IMG/VR virus record: IMGVR_UViG_3300027965_000212
Coordinates: 1 to 64,000 of that record
DNA: 64,000 bases
Strand: one strand, 5' to 3'
DNA from: a virus
The notes below the pieces were generated by a model. That model was not told where the DNA came from. It ran no database searches and worked only from the letters and a program-made list of their open reading frames with translations. The position numbers were made by a program, and so were the translations under genes. This document shows, piece after piece, positions 1 through 7,525 of this stretch. Position 1 is the first letter of the stretch, and each line of letters opens with the position of its first letter.

Positions 1-249
1 ATGACGCTCGGCAACATGCGCGAGAATGGCGTGCGCTCGCTTGCGGTCTCCTGCCCGCAATGCCGCCGCCAGGCGGTCGTCAACGTCGATCGTTATGATG
101 ACAGGATCGCGGTGCCGACTTTCGGCCCGCGCATGGTCTGCACCGGCTGCGGCGCGATCGGCGCCGACGTACGCCCGAACTGGGTAGAGCGCCCGCAGCG
201 GGAGAGCATCACCGGCGAGCAGTGGCGGAGACGCGCCGGCGACGCCTAA
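1..249 (+). CDS. Conserved hypothetical CxxC protein
   Basis: An 82-residue protein beginning with ATG at the first base of the window, so an upstream extension cannot be excluded. It has two CxxC pairs (CPQC near residue 18 and CTGC near residue 47), suggesting a small zinc-binding fold, followed by a basic C-terminus. I recall very similar small proteins being frequent in Bradyrhizobium-type genomes, which is part of the basis for the host assignment; this is memory, not a search. Its function is unknown. It is convergent with the ligase gene downstream. Confidence 0.6.
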   Translation: MTLGNMRENGVRSLAVSCPQCRRQAVVNVDRYDDRIAVPTFGPRMVCTGCGAIGADVRPNWVERPQRESITGEQWRRRAGDA

Positions 250-326
250 CCGACGGCGCCGGCGGCCGCTTGGGGATCCTGCGCACCAGGCGCGCCAGGA
301 TCGCGCGCAGTTGCTCGACCGTGCGC

Positions 327-959
327 TCACGCATCGGCCGGACCCTTGAAGCGCAAGGTACCTGGCGCCTGCGGATTTTTAATCTTGAGCCAGTGCCTCG
401 CCCGGCCGGACCGATATCCGCGGGTGCGATCCTTGCTGACGATGCCCTCGAGGCCCATCCGGCATGCATGCGTAAAGACGGTCGCACCATCACCCGCGAG
501 GTGCTCGTTGTATCGGATCGCCACTGGCACGCGGCTCAGAAGCTTGGCCAGGCGCGCCTTGCGCTCCTCCAATGGCCGCGGCCGCAGGTCGTCGCCGGCG
601 AGCTCGAGCAGATCGAAGGCGTAGAGGATGGCGGCAGCATCATGCTGGCGACCATGCAGGCGAGCGAAGTCGCTGACGCCATCGTCGCCGCAGACCACCG
701 CCTCGCCGTCGATCGTTACGTCGGCGCCGATCGCCAAGGCGGCCGCGACGATCTGCGGATAACGGTCGGCCCAATCATAGCCGCGGCGCGTGAACAGGCG
801 CACACGGCCGGAGCGCACACAGGCAACCAGCCTGTAGCCGTCGTGCTTGATTTCGTGAATCCACTGCGGCCCGGCCGGAGGCCGCCTCGCCGAGGTCGGG
901 ATGCAGGGCGGAATGAAGCCATGCGGGCGCCGCATGGGCGCCGGGGTACGCCAGAACAT
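327..959 (-). CDS. ATP-dependent DNA ligase, adenylation domain only
   Basis: A 210-residue protein with the nucleotidyltransferase core of ATP-dependent DNA ligases. The motif I lysine lies in EIKHDGYRL (near residue 37), motif III is IDGEAVVC, motif IV is EGIVSKDR and motif V is WLKIKNP. It seals nicks by adenylating Lys and transferring AMP to the 5-prime phosphate. It stops after motif V, with no OB-fold domain, so it is shorter than LigD-type or replicative ligases. Such minimal ligases are, as far as I know, common in Bradyrhizobiaceae, so this may be a host gene flanking the phage rather than a phage gene. Confidence 0.85.
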   Translation of the reverse strand: MFWRTPAPMRRPHGFIPPCIPTSARRPPAGPQWIHEIKHDGYRLVACVRSGRVRLFTRRGYDWADRYPQIVAAALAIGADVTIDGEAVVCGDDGVSDFARLHGRQHDAAAILYAFDLLELAGDDLRPRPLEERKARLAKLLSRVPVAIRYNEHLAGDGATVFTHACRMGLEGIVSKDRTRGYRSGRARHWLKIKNPQAPGTLRFKGPADA

Positions 960-985
960 GCCCGGGAATTTATGTCAGCCGTTGG

Positions 986-1022
986 AAATAAAAAGGGCCG
1001 CGCAGCGGGACGCCACGCGGCC
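986..1022 (-). terminator. Rho-independent terminator, minus strand
   Basis: GGCCGCG at 996-1002 pairs with CGCGGCC at 1016-1022. On the minus strand the stem is followed by CTTTTTATTT. It lies just upstream of the ligase gene and would insulate it from leftward transcription. Confidence 0.6.
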
Positions 1023-1245
1023 GAGTTTATGAGGAAAGAGACCAAGGAGGGTCTCCAGGCACCTTCGAATGAAGGCGCCTCGCATCCTTTGTCGTATGAA
1101 TCAAAAGCCACCGGCCGGGGAGACCGATGGCTCGCTAGACGCAGCCGACGACTTTGGGTCGAAGACTGTAGGGCGGCAATGCCGATTAGCTTTACATGGC
1201 CGTCACTCCTGCCGGGGCTTTGGTGAGCTACACCCTATGCTGAAT

Positions 1246-1276
1246 CAAAAAGGCCGCCCGGGCGCTCCGGACGGCC
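1246..1276 (-). terminator. Rho-independent terminator, minus strand
   Basis: GGCCG-c-CCGG at 1252-1261 pairs with CCGG-a-CGGCC at 1267-1276 with a five-base loop. On the minus strand it is followed by TTTTTGATT. It would end transcripts coming leftward from the two minus-strand genes at 1662-2458. Confidence 0.6.
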
Positions 1277-1346
1277 AAAAATAATTCACTTCCGCTTTTC
1301 CGGTTCTGCCCTCGCTTTCCGATTAGGGGATAGGGAGGACCGAACA

Positions 1347-1661
1347 ATGACCAATGACGATGACCTTGAATGGGAGCTCTGGCTCGAGCTCACCGACGAT
1401 CAGCAGCAGGCGATCCTCGATCGAGAGATGGCCGCTTATCAGCGGAAGCTGGACGCGATGACAGTGCCGCAGCAGATCGCCCATCATCGCCGGCGGGACC
1501 TCGAGGGCATCCTGGAGAACCGGCGACGCCTACGCGATCCCAAGCTTTGCCGGATCGAGGTGATCGATCAGATATTTCGCGATCACATCCGAAGCGCACA
1601 GCTGCGCCTGCTCAAGCTTCGCGCCTGGCGCTCGACCGGCATCTATCCAGGGAGCGCCTGA
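1347..1661 (+). CDS. Hypothetical charged protein
   Basis: A 104-residue protein with a clear ribosome-binding site (GGGAGGA about 7 bases before ATG). It is rich in Glu, Arg and Gln and predicted largely helical (an LTDDQQQAILDREMAAYQRKL-type helix followed by basic stretches). I recognise no domain. It is convergent with the C39-like gene: its stop codon directly abuts the other gene's stop at 1662. Confidence 0.65.
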   Translation: MTNDDDLEWELWLELTDDQQQAILDREMAAYQRKLDAMTVPQQIAHHRRRDLEGILENRRRLRDPKLCRIEVIDQIFRDHIRSAQLRLLKLRAWRSTGIYPGSA

Positions 1662-2087
1662 TCACCACCGCTCCTGAAACAGCACCATTTCGCTCGGCAG
1701 GAGCTCATCCCACCTGCTGTATGTCTTGAGCGTTGACGGATCGAGCACCCGGCGCCCGTCCCAATAGATCATGTGGTGACCGTCCGGAAAGTTGAGGCTC
1801 GGCACGGTCATCAGCGCGCGGCGGCCCCACGCCATCGACCGATAGAACTCGGCTGAAATCCAGAAGCCGCGATGCGTACATGAGATGTCGCCGACCGGGT
1901 GACCCTTCTCGAAGTCGTGGCGATAGCCGAGGCGCTTCAGCGCCTCCTGATCTTGACGCATACCTTTATCAGGCTCGAAGGCGTCGCCCACGATCTCGAG
2001 CACAAGTTCATATGCCTTGCCCGATACCATTGCCATGCAGCAAATGGCGCAGTCGTGCAGCGTGCGCTGGCGGACCAACAAGGTCAT
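1662..2087 (-). CDS. C39-like/papain-fold peptidase
   Basis: A 141-residue protein that looks like a compact C39-type cysteine peptidase. The candidate catalytic Cys lies in HDCAICCMAM (near residue 13) and the candidate His and Asp in GHHMIYWDGRRVLDPS near residue 104. Family members cleave peptide bonds, and the phage relatives have no known target. Its ATG overlaps the stop of the upstream DUF6527-like gene (ATGA), so the two are translationally coupled. Assignment rests on motif spacing only. Confidence 0.55.
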   Translation of the reverse strand: MTLLVRQRTLHDCAICCMAMVSGKAYELVLEIVGDAFEPDKGMRQDQEALKRLGYRHDFEKGHPVGDISCTHRGFWISAEFYRSMAWGRRALMTVPSLNFPDGHHMIYWDGRRVLDPSTLKTYSRWDELLPSEMVLFQERW

Positions 2088-2458
2088 AGGTCGCGAAACT
2101 CCCTTGGCAGATCAGGCATCGCGATGGTCCTGCCGGCCATCGCGTGCGTGCAGTCGCCGCAATAGGCGACCCGGCCGGCGGCGACGATGTAGTGGCAGCA
2201 ATAGCGTTTCGGCTTGTCCGTCGATGCGAACACCGTCTTCGCTTCGCCTGTTTCCGTCAGCCATCGACCGGTCCAGTTCCCGCTCGCGTCTTTTTCGATT
2301 TGCGCACCTTCGTGCTTGAAGCTCGGCGAGAACGTCGGCGCGTTCACGTCGCCATTGAAGGTCCAGCCATCCGGCAGCGGATGCATTTCGTTGCAGGCCG
2401 GGCACCACCACATGAAGGCGCCTTCGGCGCGACGAAGCTTGGCACTGACTTGGCCCAT
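2084..2458 (-). CDS. DUF6527-like zinc-binding phage protein
   Basis: A 124-residue protein starting at the internal ATG (MGQVSAKL) rather than the GTG or TTG just upstream. It has CPAC (near residue 20) and a later YCCHY...CGDC cluster, consistent with bound zinc, and the signature NAPTFSPS typical of DUF6527 proteins found across phages. The function of this family is unknown. It forms a two-gene unit with the C39-like gene. Confidence 0.65.
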   Translation of the reverse strand: MGQVSAKLRRAEGAFMWWCPACNEMHPLPDGWTFNGDVNAPTFSPSFKHEGAQIEKDASGNWTGRWLTETGEAKTVFASTDKPKRYCCHYIVAAGRVAYCGDCTHAMAGRTIAMPDLPREFRDL

Positions 2459-2509
2459 CAACACCCGCGCTCTCGCGATTCCAAAAATGCATAGCGGCCA
2501 TTCTGCCGC

Positions 2510-2562
2510 TGGTCAGTATTTTGTTACAGAACCATTGACGGGATGGTCAGTGTTTTGTTACA
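2510..2562 (+). promoter_or_regulatory. 19-bp direct repeat around a candidate promoter
   Basis: TGGTCAGTRTTTTGTTACA occurs at 2510-2528 and 2544-2562 with one mismatch (34-bp period). Between and within them, TTGACG (2535-2540) has a good -35 match; the -10 (TTACAA or GTTACA, near 2558) is weak. The position upstream of higBA makes it a candidate autoregulatory promoter. It could equally be an end of a lost insertion element. Confidence 0.35.
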
Positions 2563-2723
2563 ACGCTTTCGACAGTTCAGAGCGGCGGGAGGAAGGAACA
2601 GCGCGGGGCGGTAAATCGGGGTTCACCCCGTCCGGAAATCGAACCCGAACGGTCATTCGGGGGAAAGCCGGGGACCCGACCGCGAGACCACCTTCCTCCC
2701 GCTGCCGCAAACAGGGGAACGCC

Positions 2724-3002
2724 ATGATCAAGACCTTCAAACACAAAGGCCTTCGGGAGGCTTTCGAGCGCGGGACCTCGCGCCACGTGGATCCCAAGCA
2801 GATCAAGCGCGTGGTCGTCATTCTTGACGTCATCAACCGCGCCAGGACGACCCAGGACATCGACCAGCCCGGCTATCGGCTGCACACGCTCGCGCCAAGC
2901 CGGCCGAACACATGGACGATCCGCCTACAAGGCCCGTTCCGGATCACATTTGCCTTCACAAACGGAGATGCCTACGATGTCGACCTTGAGCAATATCACT
3001 GA
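2724..3002 (+). CDS. higB: HigB-type toxin (RelE superfamily)
   Basis: A 92-residue protein starting MIKTFKHKGL with the HigB pattern: KGL.EAFERG near the N-terminus, GYRLHTL in the middle and a C-terminal W.IRLQGPFRITFAF strand pair with Arg residues expected to contact mRNA and the ribosome. HigB toxins cleave mRNA in the ribosomal A site. The toxin precedes the antitoxin, the hallmark of higBA loci, and its 3-prime end overlaps the proposed higA start. Confidence 0.88.
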   Translation: MIKTFKHKGLREAFERGTSRHVDPKQIKRVVVILDVINRARTTQDIDQPGYRLHTLAPSRPNTWTIRLQGPFRITFAFTNGDAYDVDLEQYH

Positions 3003-3348
3003 TTCAGCGGACATCCTGCCCATGGCCAAGTCGCAACCCGCGCCTGAGCGGAAGCGGGCTCCATCGCATCCGGGCGAGGTGATCGCCGATATCCTGGAGG
3101 ACATCGGGGTTTCGGCGCGATCGGCCGCCGCCGCCATGGGCGTGTCGCATAATGCGCTCGCCAATGTCATCCGCGGCGACACCGGCGTCAGCGCCGAGAT
3201 GGCGGTTCGCCTCGGCGCCTATATGGCGAATGGTCCGCGGTTGTGGCTCGATCTTCAGTCGGATTTCGATCTCTGGCACGCCGAGGCGAAGCTCAAGAAC
3301 GAAGTTGCCAAGATCAAGCCGGCACCGCGCGAACCTAAGGTGGCTTAG
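2977..3348 (+). CDS. higA: HigA-type antitoxin (XRE HTH)
   Basis: A 123-residue protein with the HigA signature: HPGEVI.DILED, then an XRE helix-turn-helix (SARSAAAAMGVSHNALANVI) and the C-terminal WLDLQ..FDLWHAE. It neutralises HigB and normally represses its own promoter. I chose ATG at 2977 because GGAG lies about 9 bases upstream and it overlaps higB. ATG at 3022 is an alternative that would remove 15 residues. Confidence 0.88.
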   Translation: MSTLSNITDSADILPMAKSQPAPERKRAPSHPGEVIADILEDIGVSARSAAAAMGVSHNALANVIRGDTGVSAEMAVRLGAYMANGPRLWLDLQSDFDLWHAEAKLKNEVAKIKPAPREPKVA

Positions 3349-3350
3349 TC

Positions 3351-3560
3351 ATGATCTCATCCGAGATGATCAATCACCCGCTCGGCCCGGAATTCCAGGT
3401 TACGGCGGCGGCAGACATCAATCCGGATGCAAAAGGCTGGATTATCACCCATCGCAAAAGCGGACGTTTTATTGAAACGGGTATCGGCATGACGATACAA
3501 GGCGCCGCCGGACGCCTGCTGACGGAGCTTGCGCGCGAAGAGATACCGGTCAACAGGTAA
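3351..3560 (+). CDS. Hypothetical protein
   Basis: A 69-residue protein whose ATG lies 2 bases after the higA stop, so it is probably co-transcribed with higBA. No domain recognised. The central WIITHRKSGRFIETGIGMTI looks like a small beta-rich fold. It could be an accessory to the toxin-antitoxin operon or an unrelated passenger. Confidence 0.45.
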   Translation: MISSEMINHPLGPEFQVTAAADINPDAKGWIITHRKSGRFIETGIGMTIQGAAGRLLTELAREEIPVNR

Positions 3561-3596
3561 AGCGCCGTTGCAGGCAGAGCGCTGTTGTTTGGAATG

Positions 3597-3617
3597 GTCC
3601 CGGGTCAAGCCCGGGAC
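3597..3617. repeat. REP-like palindrome, type A
   Basis: GTCCCGGG-tcaag-CCCGGGAC: perfect 8-bp arms around a 5-base centre, immediately past the 3-prime end of the last minus-strand gene of the phage block. Near-identical elements occur at 11368, 12104 and 32589. Confidence 0.75.
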
Positions 3618-3621
3618 ACGG

Positions 3622-3924
3622 CTACTTCAGAAATTCAGCGCTGTGGTCGGTCCAATATTGCAGCGCCTCGTAGTCATCCTTCCCACATGGGACAATATTC
3701 GCGTTTGGAGCCTCTTTCTCGAAATCCGACCAGCAGGCGTATGGAACATGAAACACGAACATGTTGCCGCCAATTACTCCGCCGCACACTCTGGGGATGG
3801 CCGTCGAGTTTGGGACGACAGCGCATATCTCTCCGGCATCGACCGGGCGGCCCGAGTGCGACACTTGCTGTCCGCTCGCCGGAATGGCGATAAGGACGAT
3901 CAAACAGGAGATAGCGTACTTCAT
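3622..3924 (-). CDS. Small exported protein
   Basis: A 100-residue protein with a clean Sec signal peptide (MKYAISCLIVLIAIPASGQ, residues 1-19). The mature part has four cysteines (ICAVV, RVCGG, ACWSD, VPCGKD), consistent with two periplasmic disulfides. I do not recognise the family. It is the last minus-strand gene of the phage block, downstream of the lysis-type genes. Envelope location is inferred. Confidence 0.55.
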   Translation of the reverse strand: MKYAISCLIVLIAIPASGQQVSHSGRPVDAGEICAVVPNSTAIPRVCGGVIGGNMFVFHVPYACWSDFEKEAPNANIVPCGKDDYEALQYWTDHSAEFLK

Positions 3925-3979
3925 TGTTACCGTCCTACCTGATGATGCGCTGGAGCGGTGATCAGCAAATGGACACCTT

Positions 3980-4321
3980 TCATGCTGGCCTCCGCAACGC
4001 AATCGCACCGCCAATCGAGCGAGGCCGCTCGCGCAGTGCGTGACCATCGTTCCCACTCCGGATGATCCAGCGGCCATCTTTTGCCCGGCCGATGATCATC
4101 CCGACGTGATGTGGCCAGACGACGATCACGCCCGGCGCCGGGCCCGCAGCCGCAGATCCCCAGTGCGCCCAGTTGCGCGCGAGATTGTAGGATGGGCCAG
4201 GATCCCGGCCGACCAGGTGACGCATTTCCCAGCCGCACCAGGCGGATGGCCGTGGGCCATAGCTGGCTTGCGCCGGCGCGATGGCGAGCGCGAGCGCGAG
4301 CAGCGCGACGATGCGCTTCAT
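3980..4321 (-). CDS. Exported CHAP/NlpC-like cysteine peptidase
   Basis: A 113-residue protein with a signal peptide (MKRIVALLALALAIAPAQA) followed by a compact cysteine-peptidase-like core: Cys in SAWCGWEMR, His in WPHHVGMIIG and Asn/Asp in RSGNDGHA, in the order expected for the TIGR02594/CHAP-type fold. Such enzymes cut cell-wall peptides, and export would place it in the periplasm. It sits in the lysis block. The fold is inferred from motif order only. Confidence 0.6.
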   Translation of the reverse strand: MKRIVALLALALAIAPAQASYGPRPSAWCGWEMRHLVGRDPGPSYNLARNWAHWGSAAAGPAPGVIVVWPHHVGMIIGRAKDGRWIIRSGNDGHALRERPRSIGGAIALRRPA

Positions 4322-4344
4322 GAGAATCCCCCCAACTATTGTCC

Positions 4345-4728
4345 TTATTGCGGCTGCTTCGCCTTCGGCGCCGGCCGGCGCCGCATCCGGCGGCGCAGCG
4401 TATCGACGTCTTCCTTGAGTGCGACGACATGGCGCTCGAGCTCGCCGATCTTCCGCTCGAGCGGATCGCGCAGGGCCCTGATAACTTTCTGCAGGTTCTC
4501 CTCGAGGTCGCGCCGCATATCAGCGAGATCGCGGTCGATCTCCTCGCGCTCCTTGCGATGGTTTAGATCGCGCTCCAAGGCATCGAGGCGGCGTTCCCGC
4601 TCATCACCGCCGCCTGTCTTCTCGGGCGACGTCCGCGTGAACAGCCAGATCGTGATGTGGGCGATCGCGGCGCCGACCACAACAAGCCCGGCAAGGCCCG
4701 GCGGGAAATTCGGGACTTCATTTTCCAT
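4345..4728 (-). CDS. Single-TM coiled-coil protein, possible inner-membrane spanin
   Basis: A 127-residue protein with one N-terminal membrane segment (PGLAGLVVVGAAIAHITIWLF, residues 8-28) followed by a long, highly charged heptad region rich in Glu, Arg and Leu, and a Pro/Lys-rich tail. An N-terminal anchor plus periplasmic coiled coil is the architecture of i-spanins, which fuse inner and outer membranes in lysis. No obvious o-spanin partner (lipobox gene) is nested in it, so the role is tentative. Its start overlaps the membrane-protein gene upstream. Confidence 0.45.
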   Translation of the reverse strand: MENEVPNFPPGLAGLVVVGAAIAHITIWLFTRTSPEKTGGGDERERRLDALERDLNHRKEREEIDRDLADMRRDLEENLQKVIRALRDPLERKIGELERHVVALKEDVDTLRRRMRRRPAPKAKQPQ

Positions 4729-5128
4729 GTAAGTCGTGCTTCGCCCGCTGAACCGAACGCAGTTCACCGCCAGCAAGCGCAATCAGAAGTCCGGATAATA
4801 CGGACGGCTGCCCGAGCTGCAGCCACAAGGCAATCACCATCAGCACCCAGATGATCAGGCTCAGGCTCGCCATCAGCGCGCGGATCGGCGGCCCATGGCG
4901 CGCCAGGCTGCCATTGAGCATCAGCGTCACGATCCGCACTAGGCCGATACAGAAATAGACCGCCATCATCTCGCTCAGCGGCAGCACGTGCAGCAGCGGC
5001 CGCAAATTGCCTTCCGCAAGCGTGTGCGGCCAGATCATCAGGACGAGCGAGGTATTGAGCAAGCCGACGGCGGAAACCCATTCGAACAGACGATTGGAGG
5101 AGAAGCGACCTGCAGGATCGTTCGCCAT
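4718..5128 (-). CDS. Polytopic membrane protein
   Basis: A 136-residue protein with three strong hydrophobic segments (VGLLNTSLVLMIW; MAVYFCIGLVRIVTLML; LSLIIWVLMVIALWL) and a fourth weaker one. I took ATG at 5128 (MANDPAGRF) because the upstream extension lacks hydrophobic or conserved character. In a lysis block a multi-TM protein may be a second holin or antiholin, but no family is recognised. Confidence 0.5.
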   Translation of the reverse strand: MANDPAGRFSSNRLFEWVSAVGLLNTSLVLMIWPHTLAEGNLRPLLHVLPLSEMMAVYFCIGLVRIVTLMLNGSLARHGPPIRALMASLSLIIWVLMVIALWLQLGQPSVLSGLLIALAGGELRSVQRAKHDLHGK

Positions 5129-5207
5129 CGGCACGCGTGCTCCAATTTGTTTGGAAAAATCCGGGGCGGCAGCGTTGCCGCGCCGCCCCGGGTCCGCCCC
5201 CATCAAA

Positions 5208-5933
5208 TCACCACTTCAGCGCAAGACCGGCCTTGTAGACCGTCGACAGCGATCCGCAGGCCTGCCCAGGGATCGTACCGGGACCGACGCAGAGGCCCTT
5301 TTGCGGAAACTGAGTCATGGCAAAGACATCGACCACGGATCCCGAAGAGAGCTGGCCGAGCGCGCCGACAGACAGACCCGGCGAGACGCGCCAATCGCGA
5401 TTGGAGCCGACCCCGAGAACGTCGATCGTGATGTCGTCCTCGCTGATCGAGGCCGCGAGGTAGGGCTTGACGTTCGTCGCCGTTTGGCCGCCCGGCAACG
5501 TCGGGAACGGCGGCACCGTAATGCCGAGGTTGGGGAAAAGCGCCATGATCTCGGAGAGCGGCGCGCCGACCATCACCCTTTGGGTGAAGGAGGCGGGCCC
5601 CGAGATCGAGAAGCCCGGCGTCGAGCCGTTGACATTGTTCCAGCCGAACCAGCCCTCGACGGCCGTGAACATGGCACTGTTGGGCACGTTCCAGGCAAAC
5701 CCAACGATGCCGCCGACGCCGATCTGATTGGTCACCAGGCTGTTGGAGTTCACGCCGGGGGCGGAGATGTTGGCATTGCCGCCGCCGCCCATCGTGCCGA
5801 GACCAAAGTAGAAACCGCTTGTGGCCGGATATGACGTTGAAATCAGCGGCGCTTTGAAAGGACCAGCGAGATTGGCCGCACAGGCCGGAATAGCCGCGAG
5901 CGAGATAGCCGCGGCAAGCAAGAGCTTTCGCAT
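5208..5933 (-). CDS. Outer-membrane beta-barrel protein (Omp25/31-like)
   Basis: A 241-residue protein with a signal peptide (MRKLLLAAAISLAAIPACA), an amphipathic beta-strand pattern (FYFGLGTMGG; GIVGFAWNVP; TAVEGWFGWNN) and a C-terminal strand ending in Trp (KAGLALKW), the typical BAM-recognition signature. ATG at 5933 has GGAG about 7 bases upstream, so it is preferred over TTG at 5939. Phage-encoded barrels such as lambda Lom or other lysogenic-conversion proteins alter the host surface; that role here is inferred. Confidence 0.6.
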   Translation of the reverse strand: MRKLLLAAAISLAAIPACAANLAGPFKAPLISTSYPATSGFYFGLGTMGGGGNANISAPGVNSNSLVTNQIGVGGIVGFAWNVPNSAMFTAVEGWFGWNNVNGSTPGFSISGPASFTQRVMVGAPLSEIMALFPNLGITVPPFPTLPGGQTATNVKPYLAASISEDDITIDVLGVGSNRDWRVSPGLSVGALGQLSSGSVVDVFAMTQFPQKGLCVGPGTIPGQACGSLSTVYKAGLALKW

Positions 5934-6003
5934 ATTCAACTCCGATTTGATGAAAGCCCGCGATATCGCCCGCGGGATCAGCGCTTCGTGACGACTTGTT
6001 GAT

Positions 6004-6261
6004 TTAAGCCGGGAAACAGTAGGAGGTGATTTTCCCTTCGGCGCGCAGCCGGGCGACCTTGCGGTCCCAGGACTCTTTTTTTCTGGCCCTGGTCACCCCT
6101 TCGGTTCGCCGCGCTCCTCTTTGATTGGCGATCTGATAGACGCGGTCCCGCGGCACGCCGAACTCGCGGCCGAGCGCAGTCGCAGTCTCGCCATTCGCAT
6201 AGCGCCGCGCGATGGTGCGGCGGCTCGCCTCGGAGAGTTTCCGGTACCGCTTCACGGCCAT
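6004..6261 (-). CDS. Small HTH protein (Hin-like recognition helix)
   Basis: An 85-residue basic protein. Residues 9-48 (SEASRRTIARRYANGETATALGREFGVPRDRVYQIANQ) match the resolvase/Hin-type helix-turn-helix with the ANGET-x5-EFGV turn. No catalytic serine domain is present, so it is a stand-alone DNA-binding protein. Lying in the late lysis block, it could be a local regulator. Its target is unknown. Confidence 0.55.
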   Translation of the reverse strand: MAVKRYRKLSEASRRTIARRYANGETATALGREFGVPRDRVYQIANQRGARRTEGVTRARKKESWDRKVARLRAEGKITSYCFPA

Positions 6262-6264
6262 CGC

Positions 6265-6570
6265 TTATTTTGCAGTCGTCGCGGCCACGTGCGCATCGAG
6301 CTGCGCCAGCGCGGATTGCGGGGCGATCTGATTGGCGCGGGCCTTGGCGGCCGCGTCGAGCACCTTGGCGCGCAGAATCTCCAGCGACGCGATCGCCATC
6401 ACGCGCCCGTAGTCATTCCAGGCCGACCACATGCCGGCCGCGGCGACCATGCCGCCCCCGACCAACATTTCGGCGTCGCTGTCGTTGATCCAGCCGTGCG
6501 CGACGGCAGCGCCGGCCGCGGCCTTGAGCGCGGTGCGCGCAACCGTGCCGAGCAGAGTTTTGGTATCCAT
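6265..6570 (-). CDS. Holin-like membrane protein
   Basis: A 101-residue protein starting MDTKTLLGTVARTALKAAAG. It shows the pattern of small phage holins related to the Pam3-gp28 group: a first hydrophobic segment, GWINDSDAEMLVGGGMVAAAGMWSAW as the second, and a short charged helix. Holins time the opening of the inner membrane so that the endolysin (7526-8368) can reach the wall. The assignment is by topology and context, with no direct motif proof. Confidence 0.55.
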   Translation of the reverse strand: MDTKTLLGTVARTALKAAAGAAVAHGWINDSDAEMLVGGGMVAAAGMWSAWNDYGRVMAIASLEILRAKVLDAAAKARANQIAPQSALAQLDAHVAATTAK

Positions 6571-6622
6571 TGGATAGCTCCGTTTTTTGCGAAAAATGAA
6601 ATCCCGCGGTTGGGACCGGCCG

Positions 6623-7099
6623 CTAAGCGTCCAACACCGGCACGCATGCACTCAGGATCAAGAGCAGATCGCGCGGCGTGATCTTGGCGACGCTGCTGGC
6701 GAGCCTGGTCGCAAACCAGCCGCACGCCTCGAGCGCAGCCGCCTGGAGCTCGCTGCAAAACCATGAATCAGGCGAGCGCCAGTCGCGGCCGGCGACCAGG
6801 GCGGCAATGGCCTCGATGTCGTAAGGCTTGCCGATCTGCGCCTGGAGAAAGCGGTTGAAGCTTTCGCTCTGAGCTGCATTGCAAGGCAGCCTGATGAATT
6901 GCTCGCGCGTGAATGAGCTCTTGTCGTAATCGGGCGAGCGCGCCTGCACACCGCCGTCGAAGTGAGCACCAAGGTAGGTGCCGTCGGGCATGACAGCCTC
7001 GACGTGCGTCGCCCAATAGCCGTATTCGCCGACACGGATGCCGGCAGAGACGACGTCCGCGCCAGTGACGAAGCGCAGCGTGATCTTGGGATCACCCAT
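6623..7099 (-). CDS. Permuted NlpC/P60-like (YiiX-type) protein
   Basis: A 158-residue protein from ATG at 7099 (TTG at 7102 also possible). A His in YWATHVEAV near residue 32 precedes a Cys in WFCSELQAAA near residue 115. This His-before-Cys order with a CSE motif is the mark of circularly permuted papain-like YiiX/NlpC proteins, which hydrolyse amide or thioester bonds. In phages of this type it often lies next to holin and lysin genes. Substrate unknown. Confidence 0.6.
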   Translation of the reverse strand: MGDPKITLRFVTGADVVSAGIRVGEYGYWATHVEAVMPDGTYLGAHFDGGVQARSPDYDKSSFTREQFIRLPCNAAQSESFNRFLQAQIGKPYDIEAIAALVAGRDWRSPDSWFCSELQAAALEACGWFATRLASSVAKITPRDLLLILSACVPVLDA

Positions 7100-7119
7100 C
7101 AACGGATCTCCGGGGCGGG

Positions 7120-7135
7120 TGCGCCAATTGGCGCA
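7120..7135. repeat. Dispersed 16-bp palindrome, copy 1
   Basis: Perfect palindrome TGCGCCAATTGGCGCA in the gap 3 bases past the HNH gene stop. The left flank GCGGG is shared with copies 4, 5 and 6. Confidence 0.95.
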
Positions 7136-7138
7136 TTC

Positions 7139-7525
7139 TCAGAACGGAAGCGCGTTGTCCGCAGCGGTCGCCTCGGCAGCGACCTTTGCCCATTGACGGC
7201 TCAGCCTGATGCGGTTCGCCATCTGCTGCTTCGGGGTCAGCCAGCGAAGATTGGACCGCTGGTTGTTGAGGCTGTCGCCATCCCGGTGGTCGCCAGTGTG
7301 CCGTGGCGTCGGCGGCTCGAGCCCCATGCGCTCACGCAAGATCACGCGATGCATGAGGATGGTGACATTGGCATCGCCAACCCGGATCGACCGGCGTGCG
7401 TAGATCAGATCGCCGCCGCGATGCGAGACCGCGAACGTCCAGAGCCACTGCATCAGAAAATCGTAATCGATGTCGGACACGGCAACTTCGAATTGCCGCG
7501 ACCGTCCGATCGTGATGATCCGCAT
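7139..7525 (-). CDS. HNH endonuclease
   Basis: A 128-residue phage-type HNH protein: HRVILRERMG near residue 59, then HTGDHRDGDSLNNQRSNLRWLTPKQQMANR, the classical H-N-N core. These metal-dependent nucleases nick or cut DNA, either as homing enzymes or as helpers of packaging. This one is free-standing between the endolysin and the permuted NlpC-like gene, far from the terminase, which fits a homing-type insertion. Its ATG overlaps nothing and follows the endolysin stop directly. Confidence 0.85.
   Translation of the reverse strand: MRIITIGRSRQFEVAVSDIDYDFLMQWLWTFAVSHRGGDLIYARRSIRVGDANVTILMHRVILRERMGLEPPTPRHTGDHRDGDSLNNQRSNLRWLTPKQQMANRIRLSRQWAKVAAEATAADNALPF

Larger units (their letters stand above)
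960..1346. other. Non-coding stretch with two hairpins
   Basis: This 387-base interval carries no gene with a credible start, codon pattern or neighbour relationship. The only structure I can support is the pair of minus-strand terminator-like hairpins listed separately at 986-1022 and 1246-1276. The middle part (about 1100-1235) shows no recognisable RNA family. Confidence 0.5.

Noticed and set aside
222-1226. 334-residue plus-strand open frame opposite the ligase
   Set aside because: It continues through two terminator hairpins and is the antisense of a ligase with intact motifs.
2620-2720. tRNA-like T-arm on the minus strand (GGGTTCGATTTCC)
   Set aside because: The T-arm-like stem has wobble pairs and no matching acceptor, D-arm or anticodon arm could be built from the neighbouring sequence. 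It may be chance or an att-site remnant, but I cannot support a tRNA gene.
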